Positions 9,001 through 16,006 of a DNA stretch of 39,854 bases are shown here, in pieces. How positions within the stretch are numbered: the first letter of the stretch is position 1; each line of letters starts with the position of its first letter. The notes under the pieces are model-generated. The model did no database searches and was not told the DNA's origin. It saw only the letters and a program-made list of their open reading frames with translations. The position numbers and the translations under genes were made by a program. This DNA is from Pseudomonadota bacterium (GTDB lineage: Bacteria; Pseudomonadota; Gammaproteobacteria; Burkholderiales; Burkholderiaceae_C), in contig JAKARB010000021.1 in assembly GCA_021819435.1 (NCBI GenBank), positions 1-39,854 on the forward strand, given 5' to 3'.

Positions 9001-11179
9001 CGGCCAGTTGCGCGTTGGACAAGGCCGTGAGCTGGTCGGAGCTCATCGCCTGGTAATGAGCGGGGGTGAGGGCGCGCAGGTCGGCCGTCTCCATGGCGGC
9101 GATCTGCTCGGTGCTCAGGCTGCTGAACTGGGCGGTGGTCAGGGCGGCGGCCTGGGCGGTGGTCAGGCCCACGATTTGAGCGGTGGTCAGCGCGGCGACC
9201 TGGGCATTCGTCAGGGCGGCCACTTGCGCGGTGGTCAGTGCGGCCACGTCTGCTGTTTGCAGGTTACCGATCTGGTCGGTGGTCAGCGCGCGCAACTGGG
9301 CGGTGCTCAAGGCCACCATCTGGGCCGTGGTCAAGGCGGCGAGCTGGTCGGATGCCAAGGAAGCCATCACGCCGGTGCTCAGCGCCCGGATGTCGGTGGC
9401 GTCGATCGCAGCAACCTGGTTGGCGCTCAGCGCCGAGGCCTGCTCGCTGGTGAGCACGGCGAACTGGGCCGATTGCAGGGCCACGATGTCGGCCGTCTCG
9501 ATGGCACCGATCTGCGCGGAAGACATCGCGGCCACCTGGGTCGTGGTCAGCGTGGCCACCTGGGCGGTGGTCATCGCGGCGACCTGATCGGTGTCGAGCG
9601 CGGCGATGGCCGAGGTCTTGACCTGGCGCATGTCGAGCGCGTCGATGGCGGCGATCTGCGCGGTGCTCATCGCGGCCACCTGGTCCGAAGACAGCACGGC
9701 GAACTGGCCGCTGGTCATCGCGCGCACATCGTTGGTTTCCAGCGCGGCGATCTGTTCGGTCGACATGGCCGCCAGTTGACGGGTGGTCAGCGCGGCGGCC
9801 TGCAGCGAGGTCATGGCGATGATCTGGCCCGAGCTCAGTGCGGCGATGGCGTCGGTGTTGAGCGCCGAGATCTTGGCCGTGCCCAGCGCCGCCATGTCGG
9901 CGGTTTCAATGGAAGCGGCCTGCTCGGTGCCCATGGCGGCGAGCTGCTGGGTGGTCAGCGAGCCGATTTGCAAGGAGCTCAGCGCGGCGACCTGTGCCGA
10001 GGTCAGCGCATTGACTTGGCTCGTGCCCAGCAGGGACACCTGGCCCGTGGTCAGGGCTGCGATCTGATCGGTGCTCAGCGCCTCGATCTGATCGGTTGAC
10101 AGCGCCGACAGTTGCGCCCCACGCAAGGCGCGGATGTCGGCCACATCGAGGGCGCGCAACTGCTCGGTGGACAGGGCCTGGATCTGTGCTGTGCCGAGGC
10201 CGGAGGTCTGTGCGGAGGTCAGGGCCTGGATTTGCGCGGTGCTCATCGCCGACAGCGCAGCGGTCGACAGCGAAGCCACGTCGATGGTTTCCATCGCCAC
10301 GATTTGCTGCGTCGTGAGCGCGGCGGCTTGCTCTGAGCTCAGCGCGTAAACCTGCGAAGGCGACAAGAAGCGGATGTTGGCCGTGCTGATGGCGGCCACC
10401 TGTGCCGTGGTCAGCCCGGTGATCTGGGCGGTGGTTAGCTGCGAAAGCTGCGCCGCGCTCAAGGCCCGGATGTCCTCGGTCTCCATGGCGGCGATCTGGG
10501 CCGTTGTGAAAGCCGCGAACTGAGCGCTGCTCAGGGCCAGCACCTGGGCGGTGCCGAGCGCCGCGATCTGATCGTCCGAAAGGGCGCGAATGGCGGCGGT
10601 CGTCAGGCCCCGCACGTCGCCGGTTTCCATCGCGGAGATCTGGTCCGTGGTGAGGGCCGCGACCTGCGTCGAAGTCAGGGCCGCCACTTGCAGGCCGGTG
10701 AGGGCGCGGATGTCAGCGGTTTCGATGGCCGCGATTTGCGTGGTGGTCAGGGCCTGCAACTGGGCGTTGCTCAGCGCGGCGATCTGTTGGGTGCGCAGCG
10801 AAGCGATCTGGTCGGTGGTGAGCGAGGCGATGCTGTCGGTGCTCAGCGCGCGCAACTGCATGGTGCTCAGCGCGCCGATGTCGGTGGCGTCCAGGTTCTG
10901 CAACTGCGCCGTGGTCAGCGCGGCGATCTGCTGCGTCGACATCGCGGCCCACTGCTTGGTGGTCAGCGCGTCGATCTGGTCGTCCGTCAGCGAGGACAGC
11001 GCGGCGGTGGTCAGGGCTCGCAGATCGGCTGTCTCGATCACCGCGACCTGGGCGGTCGTCAAGGCTGAGGCCTGCGCGGTGGAGAACAAGGCCCAGTCGG
11101 CTGTGCTCAGGTTGACGATCGACTGCGTGGACAGTGCAGCGATCTGAGCAGTAGACAGCGACGGAATGAGTGAAGCCAT
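3071..11179 (-). CDS. Giant octapeptide-repeat protein with RTX-like Ca-binding C-terminus
   Basis: The protein has 2702 residues. ATG at 11179 has GGGGAA about 8 bases upstream. Residues 1-7 are followed by exactly 300 eight-residue units (8-2407) of consensus [LIM]-[TSE]-[TS]-x-[QD]-[ILV]-x-A, typically LTTAQIAA or LSTDQVAA. Next comes a module with DLDGNG at 2417-2422 and three EF-hand/dockerin-like loops, DRNGDGLINDGSE (2458-2470), DTNHDGVLDKAD (2495-2506) and DANSNGVTDAGE (2517-2528). The last ~120 residues are Ala/Thr/Ser/Gly-rich and end in a more hydrophobic segment. Similar calcium-loop modules occur at the ends of RTX-type proteins exported by type I systems; there is no N-terminal Sec signal. 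I infer a very long, secreted or surface-attached filament- or solenoid-like protein. No transporter gene is nearby. Cysteine is essentially absent. Function unknown. Confidence 0.9.
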   Translation of the reverse strand: MASLIPSLSTAQIAALSTQSIVNLSTADWALFSTAQASALTTAQVAVIETADLRALTTAALSSLTDDQIDALTTKQWAAMSTQQIAALTTAQLQNLDATDIGALSTMQLRALSTDSIASLTTDQIASLRTQQIAALSNAQLQALTTTQIAAIETADIRALTGLQVAALTSTQVAALTTDQISAMETGDVRGLTTAAIRALSDDQIAALGTAQVLALSSAQFAAFTTAQIAAMETEDIRALSAAQLSQLTTAQITGLTTAQVAAISTANIRFLSPSQVYALSSEQAAALTTQQIVAMETIDVASLSTAALSAMSTAQIQALTSAQTSGLGTAQIQALSTEQLRALDVADIRALRGAQLSALSTDQIEALSTDQIAALTTGQVSLLGTSQVNALTSAQVAALSSLQIGSLTTQQLAAMGTEQAASIETADMAALGTAKISALNTDAIAALSSGQIIAMTSLQAAALTTRQLAAMSTEQIAALETNDVRAMTSGQFAVLSSDQVAAMSTAQIAAIDALDMRQVKTSAIAALDTDQVAAMTTAQVATLTTTQVAAMSSAQIGAIETADIVALQSAQFAVLTSEQASALSANQVAAIDATDIRALSTGVMASLASDQLAALTTAQMVALSTAQLRALTTDQIGNLQTADVAALTTAQVAALTNAQVAALTTAQIVGLTTAQAAALTTAQFSSLSTEQIAAMETADLRALTPAHYQAMSSDQLTALSNAQLAAIETADLRALSTNALSALDTAQITALGTAQIAALTTAQVANLTTEQLASLSTASIAAFTTATMAALKTDQLTALTTAQVAAIETADLRALSTAQIHALDTEQIVALTSAQLNNLTSSQIRALSSDQVQAIETADLAALSVANMGMMLDPQAGYFSTDQVAALTTAQVAALRTGQLSNFSSDQIAAMTTSEVAALTRTQVGTITGAQAEGLGTAHVAAINTANISALGTAAVAALSTDVIESMDTAQYRALTSTQLAAFGTAQIAAIETADLAQLNTVQLRALGTAAIAALTSDQVVALGTAQVSGLSVAQVAALTTDQITHLETADVRALTTAQIAGLQGSQVVALDTAQIQALGTAAIAALTTANIALLETEDLAAMSSTQIGALTTAQLAALSSDQFLAIDTADLQALSAAQLLSMGLTGVESLSSDQIAALSSAQIRALSTTQVHALSTEQMAAITTAGVQAMTSAQTQALTTDQVAALTTGQVAALNTANIRFLSTALIGALDTEQVAALTTAQATALTTQQLAAFSTDQTQAIETVDLAALSSAQVVSLGAGNAAALTTAQIVALTSAQVAGLTTAQVAALSSSQLAAMEVADVRALTSAQAAVLDTTQAEGLTTAQIAALSTADVRALQNATLASLSSDQLNALTTAQVQALSTAQVASLITDQLSNMETADLAAMTSAQLQAISAGNFASLGSEHIAALTTAQVSTLTTAQVQAMTTDQIEGMTVAGVRALGSQHFAVLSSAQLDAMSTDQVAAIETGDLRALRASELSGLGTADVIALSTAQFAALQTNQVAALTTDQIEVIETRDLVALSAAQVNAFGATGIAALTTAQVAVLKTDQVVGLSTAQIGALDTAQMVALSANSVRVLTTAQAATLSSEQVSVLDTTQVSALTTSSVRSLTNDAVAALTTGQVNVLSTAQTSALSNGQVASLTTDQIQALQTRNIATLSTAQVQALGDTGADVLTSAQINALTTAQAAALTTAQVATLSTDQISALSVNNVRVLTVAQAAALNSEQVNAFSTAQISALSTADVRALTTDAIGGLNANQMAALSTLQVSSLTTTQVQALETDQIAAMETVDIRALTTAQVMVLSSDQAAALTASQVAALETQDLRLMSTLAISGLTSDQIAALTSLQVAALNNAQVAALSTDQVASIETADIRALTATQAAVLSTAQVEALTSGQIAALNTAALRSLTTAAIAAMSTDQIEALGTAQIASLTSQQIAALSTDQLASIETQDIAALGTAQIAAISAGKFSALTSDQITALTSVQIPRLSAAQIASMTTEQIAAIETADLRLLSSTQLAALQTAQIAGLTTAQVQAISSANIRFLDAVDVGAMSTDQLRALTTAQAAGLTTAQVAALDTTQIAALETADLAALGTAQINALGTAGVVALSTDQIAGLTTAQVSRLTNAQVTALTSDQLNAMEAVDLRALSTGQINAISTANFAELSTAQIANLSSASLRGLDNAHVAALTTDQLGAISTANIQTLASNQIQALSTDQIASLDTAHIAALQTAQLRMFSNADIAALETEQIVALTTAQMSAFTSTQLGHLSSDQIGVMETQDLRALTAAQLVGLSTDAVHSLTTDQIGAMTNAQLSGLTTAQVAALSTDVIEALSTAQMAAFGTAALQAFTTDQIVALETQDLAALSMTQSTAFTGAQISAMTAEQIDSLLATSPIVLDLDGNGVSTLAASAGVHFDINATGNAHKVGWASATDGLLVRDRNGDGLINDGSELYGNATRLADGSRASNGYEALAKEDTNHDGVLDKADAAFADLRLWVDANSNGVTDAGELHKLSDFGITSLNLNHTQTSTLDHGNLLALSSSYTTADGHTHDMADVWFQRDTTGAAAGGTTGTGTGLSAGDLLAAPGESALVTAANAATATSTATTTQATTDTAAATTTATSSHSTTDASSSTSTVAASSTTNTSTADSGGAADQVTVDTAAIAAVQGLANAMLDEQQRQVLI
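3959..11158 (-). repeat. 300 tandem 24-bp units encoding octapeptides
   Basis: The array is 7200 bases, which is 300 x 24, calculated from the first Leu of the first unit (residue 8) to the Leu that opens the C-terminal module (residue 2408). Reading the protein in blocks of eight, I found no insertion or deletion that breaks register. Units differ at the DNA level by many synonymous and conservative changes, so this is not a recently slipped microsatellite. About every 4, 6, 7 or 10 units a special unit such as IETADLRA or METEDIRA appears. Confidence 0.93.
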
Positions 11180-11221
11180 GACGTGTTCCCCAAGTGATGC
11201 AGGGCGGACAGATGAACAGAC

Positions 11222-11240
11222 CGGGCGTGGAAGCCCGTTT
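11222..11240. other. Small hairpin in the leader of the octad-repeat gene
   Basis: CGGGC (11222-11226) and GCCCG (11233-11237) form a 5-bp stem with a six-base loop, in the 153-base gap between murI and the giant gene, about 40 bases upstream of the giant gene's start. On the plus strand it is followed by TTT only. It may be a leader structure or chance; I see no known riboswitch. Confidence 0.2.
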
Positions 11241-11332
11241 CCTCTGTCGGGGGTTTCGGCGTCGCTTCTGGAGACTTGAGCTGCGGTTCGCGGGAAATCT
11301 GCGAAATATGGAATCTGACCGGTGAACCCGGC

Positions 11333-12217
11333 TCAATTCACGGTTTGGGCGGCAGGCAGCGGCTCGAAGGTGGCGGCGTCGGCCATCCAGGTCGTGCAAA
11401 AGTGCCGCAAGGCGTCCACGTCGCCGCTGGTCCACAAGCGGGTGCGGCCGTCCGTGGGTTCGCCCTCCAGCCGCTCTGCCGACGACAGGGCGCGGCGCGC
11501 AAGGCGCACCGTCTGACGCGCCACAGCGTCCGAGGTGTCGATCAGTTGCACACCGGGGCCCATGGCCTGCGCGATCAGCGGGGCCACGAAGGGGTAGTGG
11601 GTGCAGCCCAGCACGACGGTGTCGACGCCGGCTTGCTTCAGGGGCACGCAAAAGCTGGCGATCAGCTCGCGCAGTAGCGGGGTGTCCAACTGCCCCGACT
11701 CGATGGCCTTGGCCAGGCCAGGGCACGGTTGCGGCACGATCAGCGCGTCGCCCGCATGTTGCTCGATGAGGCGCGCGAAGCGCCCGCTTGACAAGGTGCC
11801 CGGGGTGGCCAGCACCCCCACCTTGCGCGCCACGGAAGCCGCCACGGCTGGCTTCACCCCCGGCTCGATGCCGACGATGGGCAGGTGAGGGTGGTGCTGG
11901 CGCAGCGCCTGCACCGAGGTGGCCGTGGCGGTGTTGCAGGCCACCACCAGCAACTCGGCCCCTTGCGAGAGCAGGAAATCGGCGATCGCCCGCGAGCGCC
12001 CGGTGATGAAAGCCTCGGACTTTTCACCATATGGCGCGTTGCCCGAATCCGCCACGTACAACAAGGTGGCATGCGGCAGGTGCTGGCGCAGCACCCGCAA
12101 CACCGACAGCCCACCCACCCCGGAATCGAAGACACCGATGGTTAGGCGCAGGTCGCGGCCCGTTTCATCGGACACCGTCGAGGCAAGATCGGTCAGGTGG
12201 GGGAGGAGGGGCGACAT
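11333..12217 (-). CDS. murI: Glutamate racemase
   Basis: The 294-residue enzyme interconverts L- and D-glutamate, supplying D-Glu for peptidoglycan in the cytoplasm. The family signatures are complete: [12 protein letters not shown] (residues 28-39), DSGNAPYG (57-64), the first catalytic cysteine in ACNTAT (Cys94) and the second in LGCTHYP (about residue 205). Family members are usually 260-290 residues, so the ~24 residues before IGVFDSG are a modest N-terminal extension; the ATG at 12217 lacks a strong ribosome binding site, and a start nearer the conserved core is possible. It is divergent from etfB (146 bases apart) and upstream of, and co-oriented with, the octad-repeat gene. Confidence 0.96.
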   Translation of the reverse strand: MSPLLPHLTDLASTVSDETGRDLRLTIGVFDSGVGGLSVLRVLRQHLPHATLLYVADSGNAPYGEKSEAFITGRSRAIADFLLSQGAELLVVACNTATATSVQALRQHHPHLPIVGIEPGVKPAVAASVARKVGVLATPGTLSSGRFARLIEQHAGDALIVPQPCPGLAKAIESGQLDTPLLRELIASFCVPLKQAGVDTVVLGCTHYPFVAPLIAQAMGPGVQLIDTSDAVARQTVRLARRALSSAERLEGEPTDGRTRLWTSGDVDALRHFCTTWMADAATFEPLPAAQTVN

Positions 12218-12287
12218 CGGACAAGATTTTGGCCCACTTGGCAGGGGTGGGCCGGAAAAATGATGCGGAAATCCCTCGAGTTCGCGT

Positions 12288-12293
12288 TAGAAT
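12288..12293 (+). promoter_or_regulatory. Probable -10 element of the etfBA promoter
   Basis: TAGAAT, in the context GTTAGAATCG, lies 70 bases upstream of the etfB start. The same GGTTAGAATGG/CCTAGAATGG pattern precedes the HU and ppiD genes in this window. No good -35 hexamer is visible. Confidence 0.45.
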
Positions 12294-12363
12294 CGAACGA
12301 TCGTGCTTTTTCAGCGCGGCCCCCTTTCAATCAACTCTTCCTCATGACGCAGGAGAACAACGC

Positions 12364-13113
12364 ATGAAGGCTCTCGTTCCGGTCAAGCGGGTTGTGGACT
12401 ACAACGTGAAGGTTCGCGTGAAGTCCGACGGCTCTGGTGTCGACATCGCCAACGTCAAGATGTCCATGAACCCCTTCGACGAAATCGCCGTCGAAGAGGC
12501 CACCCGACTGAAGGAAAAGGGTGTTGTCACCGAGATCATCGCCGTCTCCGTCGGCCCGGCCCAATGCCAGGAAACCCTGCGCACCGCCATGGCCATCGGC
12601 GCTGACCGCGGCATCCTCGTCGAAACCGACGCCGAAGTGCAGCCCCTGGCCGTGGCCAAGGTGCTCAAGGCCCTGGTCGACAAGGAACAACCCCAGCTGA
12701 TCATCCTGGGCAAGCAAGCCATCGACGACGACAGCAACCAGACCGGCCAGATGCTGGCTGCCCTGGCCGACCTGCCCCAAGGCACCTTCGCCTCCAAGGT
12801 GGAAGTCGCTGGCGACAAGGTCAACGTCACCCGTGAAGTCGACGGCGGCCTGGAAACCGTGTCGCTGAGCCTGCCGGCCGTGGTCACCACCGACCTGCGC
12901 CTCAATGAGCCCCGCTACGTCACGCTGCCCAACATCATGAAGGCCAAGAAGAAGCCCCTTGACACCGTCAAGCCGGCCGACCTGGGCGTGGACGTGAACC
13001 CCCGCATCAAGACCCTGAAGGTCGCTGAGCCGCCCAAGCGCTCCGCTGGCATCAAGGTGCCCGACGTGGCCACCCTGGTGAGCAAGCTCAAGAACGACGC
13101 CAAAGTGATCTGA
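12364..13113 (+). CDS. etfB: Electron transfer flavoprotein beta subunit
   Basis: The protein has 249 residues, the normal length for EtfB. ATG at 12364 has AGGAG at 12351-12355. It forms the ETF heterodimer with EtfA, binds AMP structurally, and accepts electrons from acyl-CoA dehydrogenases. Family features: [20 protein letters not shown] at the N-terminus, [11 protein letters not shown] (near residue 37), and the [14 protein letters not shown] C-terminal recognition-loop region. etfA starts 11 bases after its stop. The longer frame upstream of 12364 is not supported by any binding site. Confidence 0.97.
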   Translation: MKALVPVKRVVDYNVKVRVKSDGSGVDIANVKMSMNPFDEIAVEEATRLKEKGVVTEIIAVSVGPAQCQETLRTAMAIGADRGILVETDAEVQPLAVAKVLKALVDKEQPQLIILGKQAIDDDSNQTGQMLAALADLPQGTFASKVEVAGDKVNVTREVDGGLETVSLSLPAVVTTDLRLNEPRYVTLPNIMKAKKKPLDTVKPADLGVDVNPRIKTLKVAEPPKRSAGIKVPDVATLVSKLKNDAKVI

Positions 13114-13124
13114 GGAGACCCAAC

Positions 13125-14057
13125 ATGACCGTTCTCGTCATTGCTGAACACGACAACAACAGCATCAAGGGCGCGACCCTGAACACCGTGAGCGCCGCCA
13201 AGGCCATCGGTGGCGATGTGCACGTGCTGGTCGCTGGCGCCAACGCCGGTGCCGCCGCTGCCGCCGCCGCCCAGATCGCTGGCGTCGCCAAGGTCCTGCA
13301 CGCCGACAGCGCCGCTTTCGCCGACTCCCTGGCCGAAAACGTGGCCGCCCAGGTCCTGGCAGTGGCTTCGAGCTACAGCCACATCCTGTTCCCCGCCACC
13401 GCTTCGGGCAAGAACGTCGCTCCCCGCGTCGCCGCCAAGCTGGACGTGGGCCAACTGTCGGAAATCACCAAGGTCGTCTCCGCTGACACCTTCGAGCGCC
13501 CGATCTACGCCGGCAACGCCATCGCCACCGTGCAATCGTCCGACGCCGTGAAGGTCGCCACCGTTCGCGCCACCGCTTTCGACCCGGCTGCCGCCTCCGG
13601 TGGTTCCGCCGCTGTCGAAACCCTGGCCGCCGTCGCTGCTTCGGCCAAGTCCTCGTTCGTCGGTCGCGAAGTGACCAAGTCCGAGCGCCCTGAGCTGGTC
13701 GGCGCCAAGATCGTGGTCTCCGGTGGCCGCGCCCTGGGCTCCGCCGAGAAGTTCAACGAAGTCATGTCGCCCCTGGCCGACAAGCTGGGTGCCGCCCTCG
13801 GCGCCTCGCGCGCCGCCGTGGACGCCGGCTACGCCCCGAACGACCTGCAAGTCGGCCAGACCGGCAAGATCGTCGCTCCCCAGCTGTACGTGGCCGTCGG
13901 CATCTCCGGCGCCATCCAGCACTTGGCTGGCATGAAGGACTCCAAGGTCATCGTGGCCATCAACAAGGACCCGGAAGCCCCGATCTTCCAGGTGGCAGAC
14001 TTCGGCCTGGAAGCCGACCTGTTCACCGCCGTGCCCGAGCTGATCAAGGCCCTGTGA
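13125..14057 (+). CDS. etfA: Electron transfer flavoprotein alpha subunit
   Basis: The protein has 310 residues and binds the redox-active FAD of ETF. GAGGAG precedes the ATG at 13125. The N-terminal domain starts [11 protein letters not shown]. The C-terminal FAD domain shows VSGGRALGS (near residue 198), [14 protein letters not shown] (about 237) and a [15 protein letters not shown] stretch (about 262), the standard FAD-binding signature. ETF passes electrons to ETF:ubiquinone oxidoreductase, which is not in the window. A strong terminator follows, so etfBA can be expressed separately from the dehydrogenase downstream. Confidence 0.97.
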   Translation: MTVLVIAEHDNNSIKGATLNTVSAAKAIGGDVHVLVAGANAGAAAAAAAQIAGVAKVLHADSAAFADSLAENVAAQVLAVASSYSHILFPATASGKNVAPRVAAKLDVGQLSEITKVVSADTFERPIYAGNAIATVQSSDAVKVATVRATAFDPAAASGGSAAVETLAAVAASAKSSFVGREVTKSERPELVGAKIVVSGGRALGSAEKFNEVMSPLADKLGAALGASRAAVDAGYAPNDLQVGQTGKIVAPQLYVAVGISGAIQHLAGMKDSKVIVAINKDPEAPIFQVADFGLEADLFTAVPELIKAL

Positions 14058-14110
14058 TGATTCACCGGGTGGCCCAGCCAGATGTTCGTGTCTGACTGAG
14101 CACCTCAAAC

Positions 14111-14138
14111 GGGGCGTCTTCCGAGACGCCCCTTTTTT
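14111..14138 (+). terminator. Intrinsic terminator after etfBA
   Basis: GGGGCGTCT (14111-14119) pairs perfectly with AGACGCCCC (14124-14132) around a TCCG tetraloop, followed by TTTTTT. Confidence 0.93.
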
Positions 14139-14185
14139 CCGTCTGAGACCGCCGTGTTTAAAACGTCGGCAGTGGAGCAAGAACC

Positions 14186-15991
14186 ATGGCATTCACCGCA
14201 CCCGTCAAGGACCAGCTGTTCTGCATGAAGGAACTCGCTGGCATCGACCAGATCGCCCAGATCCCCGGCTTCGAAGACGCCGGTTATGAAACCGCCCAGG
14301 CTGTGCTGGAAGAGTCGGCCAAGTTCAACGAAGGCGTGGTCGCGCCCTTGAACTGGTCGGGTGACCAGGACCACGGTTCGTGGGACAACGGCGTCGTGCG
14401 CGCTTCCAAGGGCTTCAAGGAAGCCTACGCTGCGCTGGCCGAAGGTGGTTGGCAAGGCCTGGGCCAACCCGTCGAATACGGTGGACAGGGTCTGCCCAAG
14501 ATCATCGGTGCCGCCTGCGTCGAGCAGACCATGGCCGCCAACCTGAGCTTCTCGCTGTGCTCCATCCTGACCGGTGGCGCCATCGAGGCCCTGCTGACCG
14601 CCGGCAGCGACGAGCTCAAGACCCGCTACATCCCGAACATGGTCTCCGGCAAGTGGACGGGCACCATGAACCTGACCGAGCCGCAAGCCGGCTCCGACTT
14701 GGCCCTGGTGCGCTCCAAGGCCGTCAAGCAGGCCGATGGCACCTACCGCATCAGCGGTCAGAAGATCTTCATCACCTACGGTGAACACGACATGGTGGAG
14801 AACATCGTCCACCTCGTGCTGGCCCGCACCCCCGATGCGCCCGAAGGCGTCAAGGGCATCTCGCTGTTCGTGGTGCCCAAGTTCATGGTCAACGAAGACG
14901 GTTCTCTGGGCAAACGCAACGACGTGTTCTGCGCCTCCATCGAAGAAAAGCTCGGCATCAAGGCTTCGCCCACGGCCGTGCTGGTCTACGGTGACGACAA
15001 GGGCGAAGTCGGCCCCGGCGCCATCGGCTACATCGTCGGTGAAGAGAACCGCGGTCTCGAGTACATGTTCATCATGATGAACGCCGCCCGCTACGACGTG
15101 GGCGTGCAAGGCATCGGCGTGTCCGAGCGCGCCTACCAGCACGCCGTGGCTTACGCCCGCGACCGCGTGCAATCGCGCCCGGTCGATGGCTCGGCCAAGG
15201 AATCGGTGGCCATCATCCACCACCCTGACGTGAAGCGCATGCTGCTGACCATGCGCGGCCTGATCGAAGGCGCTCGCGCCATGGCACTGGTTGGCGCCGC
15301 CGCTTATGACACGGCCCACAACCACCCGGACGCAGCCGTCGCCAAGCAGGCCCAGGCCTTCTACGAGTTCCTGGTGCCGCTGATCAAGGGCTTCTCGACC
15401 GAGAACTCGGTGGAGGTGACCTCGCTGGGCGTGCAGGTGCACGGTGGCATGGGCTTCATCGAAGAGACCGGTGCCGCCCAGTACTACCGCGACTCGCGCA
15501 TCCTGCCGATCTACGAAGGCACGACCGCCATCCAGGCCAACGACCTGGTCGGCCGCAAAACCGCCCGTGACGGCGGCGCCGTGGCCAAGGCCATCGCTGC
15601 CCAGATCGCCGACACCGAAGGCCAACTGAACGCCCGCAGCAGCGAAGCTGGCAAGAAGCTGGCCAAGCAGCTCAAGGCCGCCCGCGAGTCCTTCCTGCAG
15701 GTGGTTGACTTCGTGCTGGCCAACGTCAAGTCCAACCCGAACGCCGTGTTTGCCGGCTCGGTGCCGTACCTGATGCTGGCTGGCAACCTGGTCGCTGGCT
15801 GGCAGCTGGCCCGCTCGCTGATCGTGGCGGAAGACAAGCTGGCCGCTGGCGAAGAGGTCGAGTTCATGACCGCCAAGATCGCGACCGCGCGCTTCTATGG
15901 CGACCACATCCTGGCTCGCACCGCTTCGCTGCGCGACACCATCCTGGAAGGCGGCGACAGCGTTTCCGCCATGCCAGTGGATGCGTTCTGA
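14186..15991 (+). CDS. Acyl-CoA dehydrogenase, long (DmdC-like) family
   Basis: The protein has 601 residues. ACADs of usual size have ~390; this subfamily adds a C-terminal helical extension of ~130 residues, as in 3-methylmercaptopropionyl-CoA dehydrogenase (DmdC) and related enzymes. It oxidises an acyl-CoA to the enoyl-CoA using FAD and hands electrons to ETF. Visible motifs: MNLTEPQAGSDL (substrate/FAD region, near residue 156), GQKIFITYGEHD, VQVHGGMGF, and IYEGTTAIQ, where Glu444 is the expected catalytic base. It lies just downstream of etfBA, in agreement with that role, and 15 bases upstream of the nitronate monooxygenase-like gene. The true substrate cannot be read from sequence; a medium- or long-chain or branched acyl-CoA is as likely as methylmercaptopropionyl-CoA. 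Confidence 0.92.
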   Translation: MAFTAPVKDQLFCMKELAGIDQIAQIPGFEDAGYETAQAVLEESAKFNEGVVAPLNWSGDQDHGSWDNGVVRASKGFKEAYAALAEGGWQGLGQPVEYGGQGLPKIIGAACVEQTMAANLSFSLCSILTGGAIEALLTAGSDELKTRYIPNMVSGKWTGTMNLTEPQAGSDLALVRSKAVKQADGTYRISGQKIFITYGEHDMVENIVHLVLARTPDAPEGVKGISLFVVPKFMVNEDGSLGKRNDVFCASIEEKLGIKASPTAVLVYGDDKGEVGPGAIGYIVGEENRGLEYMFIMMNAARYDVGVQGIGVSERAYQHAVAYARDRVQSRPVDGSAKESVAIIHHPDVKRMLLTMRGLIEGARAMALVGAAAYDTAHNHPDAAVAKQAQAFYEFLVPLIKGFSTENSVEVTSLGVQVHGGMGFIEETGAAQYYRDSRILPIYEGTTAIQANDLVGRKTARDGGAVAKAIAAQIADTEGQLNARSSEAGKKLAKQLKAARESFLQVVDFVLANVKSNPNAVFAGSVPYLMLAGNLVAGWQLARSLIVAEDKLAAGEEVEFMTAKIATARFYGDHILARTASLRDTILEGGDSVSAMPVDAF

Positions 15992-16006
15992 CCTCGCGGA
16001 ATCACC

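Noticed and set aside
3251..10099. A 2282-codon open frame antisense to the octad gene, rich in Arg-Gly-Gly-Gln-Arg units
   Set aside because: It is a by-product of the 24-bp period: since 24 is divisible by three, stop codons absent from one unit tend to be absent from all. It has no ribosome binding site, an implausible Gly/Arg/Gln composition, and many other plus-strand frames are open over the same array. The minus frame has the start, domain and terminator.
3959..11158. The 24-bp array as a CRISPR or satellite
   Set aside because: Units are contiguous with no spacers, diverge as coding sequence, and stay in frame over 7.2 kb.
11180..11332. c-di-GMP (GEMM) riboswitch in the leader of the giant gene
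   Set aside because: A GACGCCGAAACC stretch on the minus strand recalls part of the core, but the paired stems and the rest of the motif are not there.
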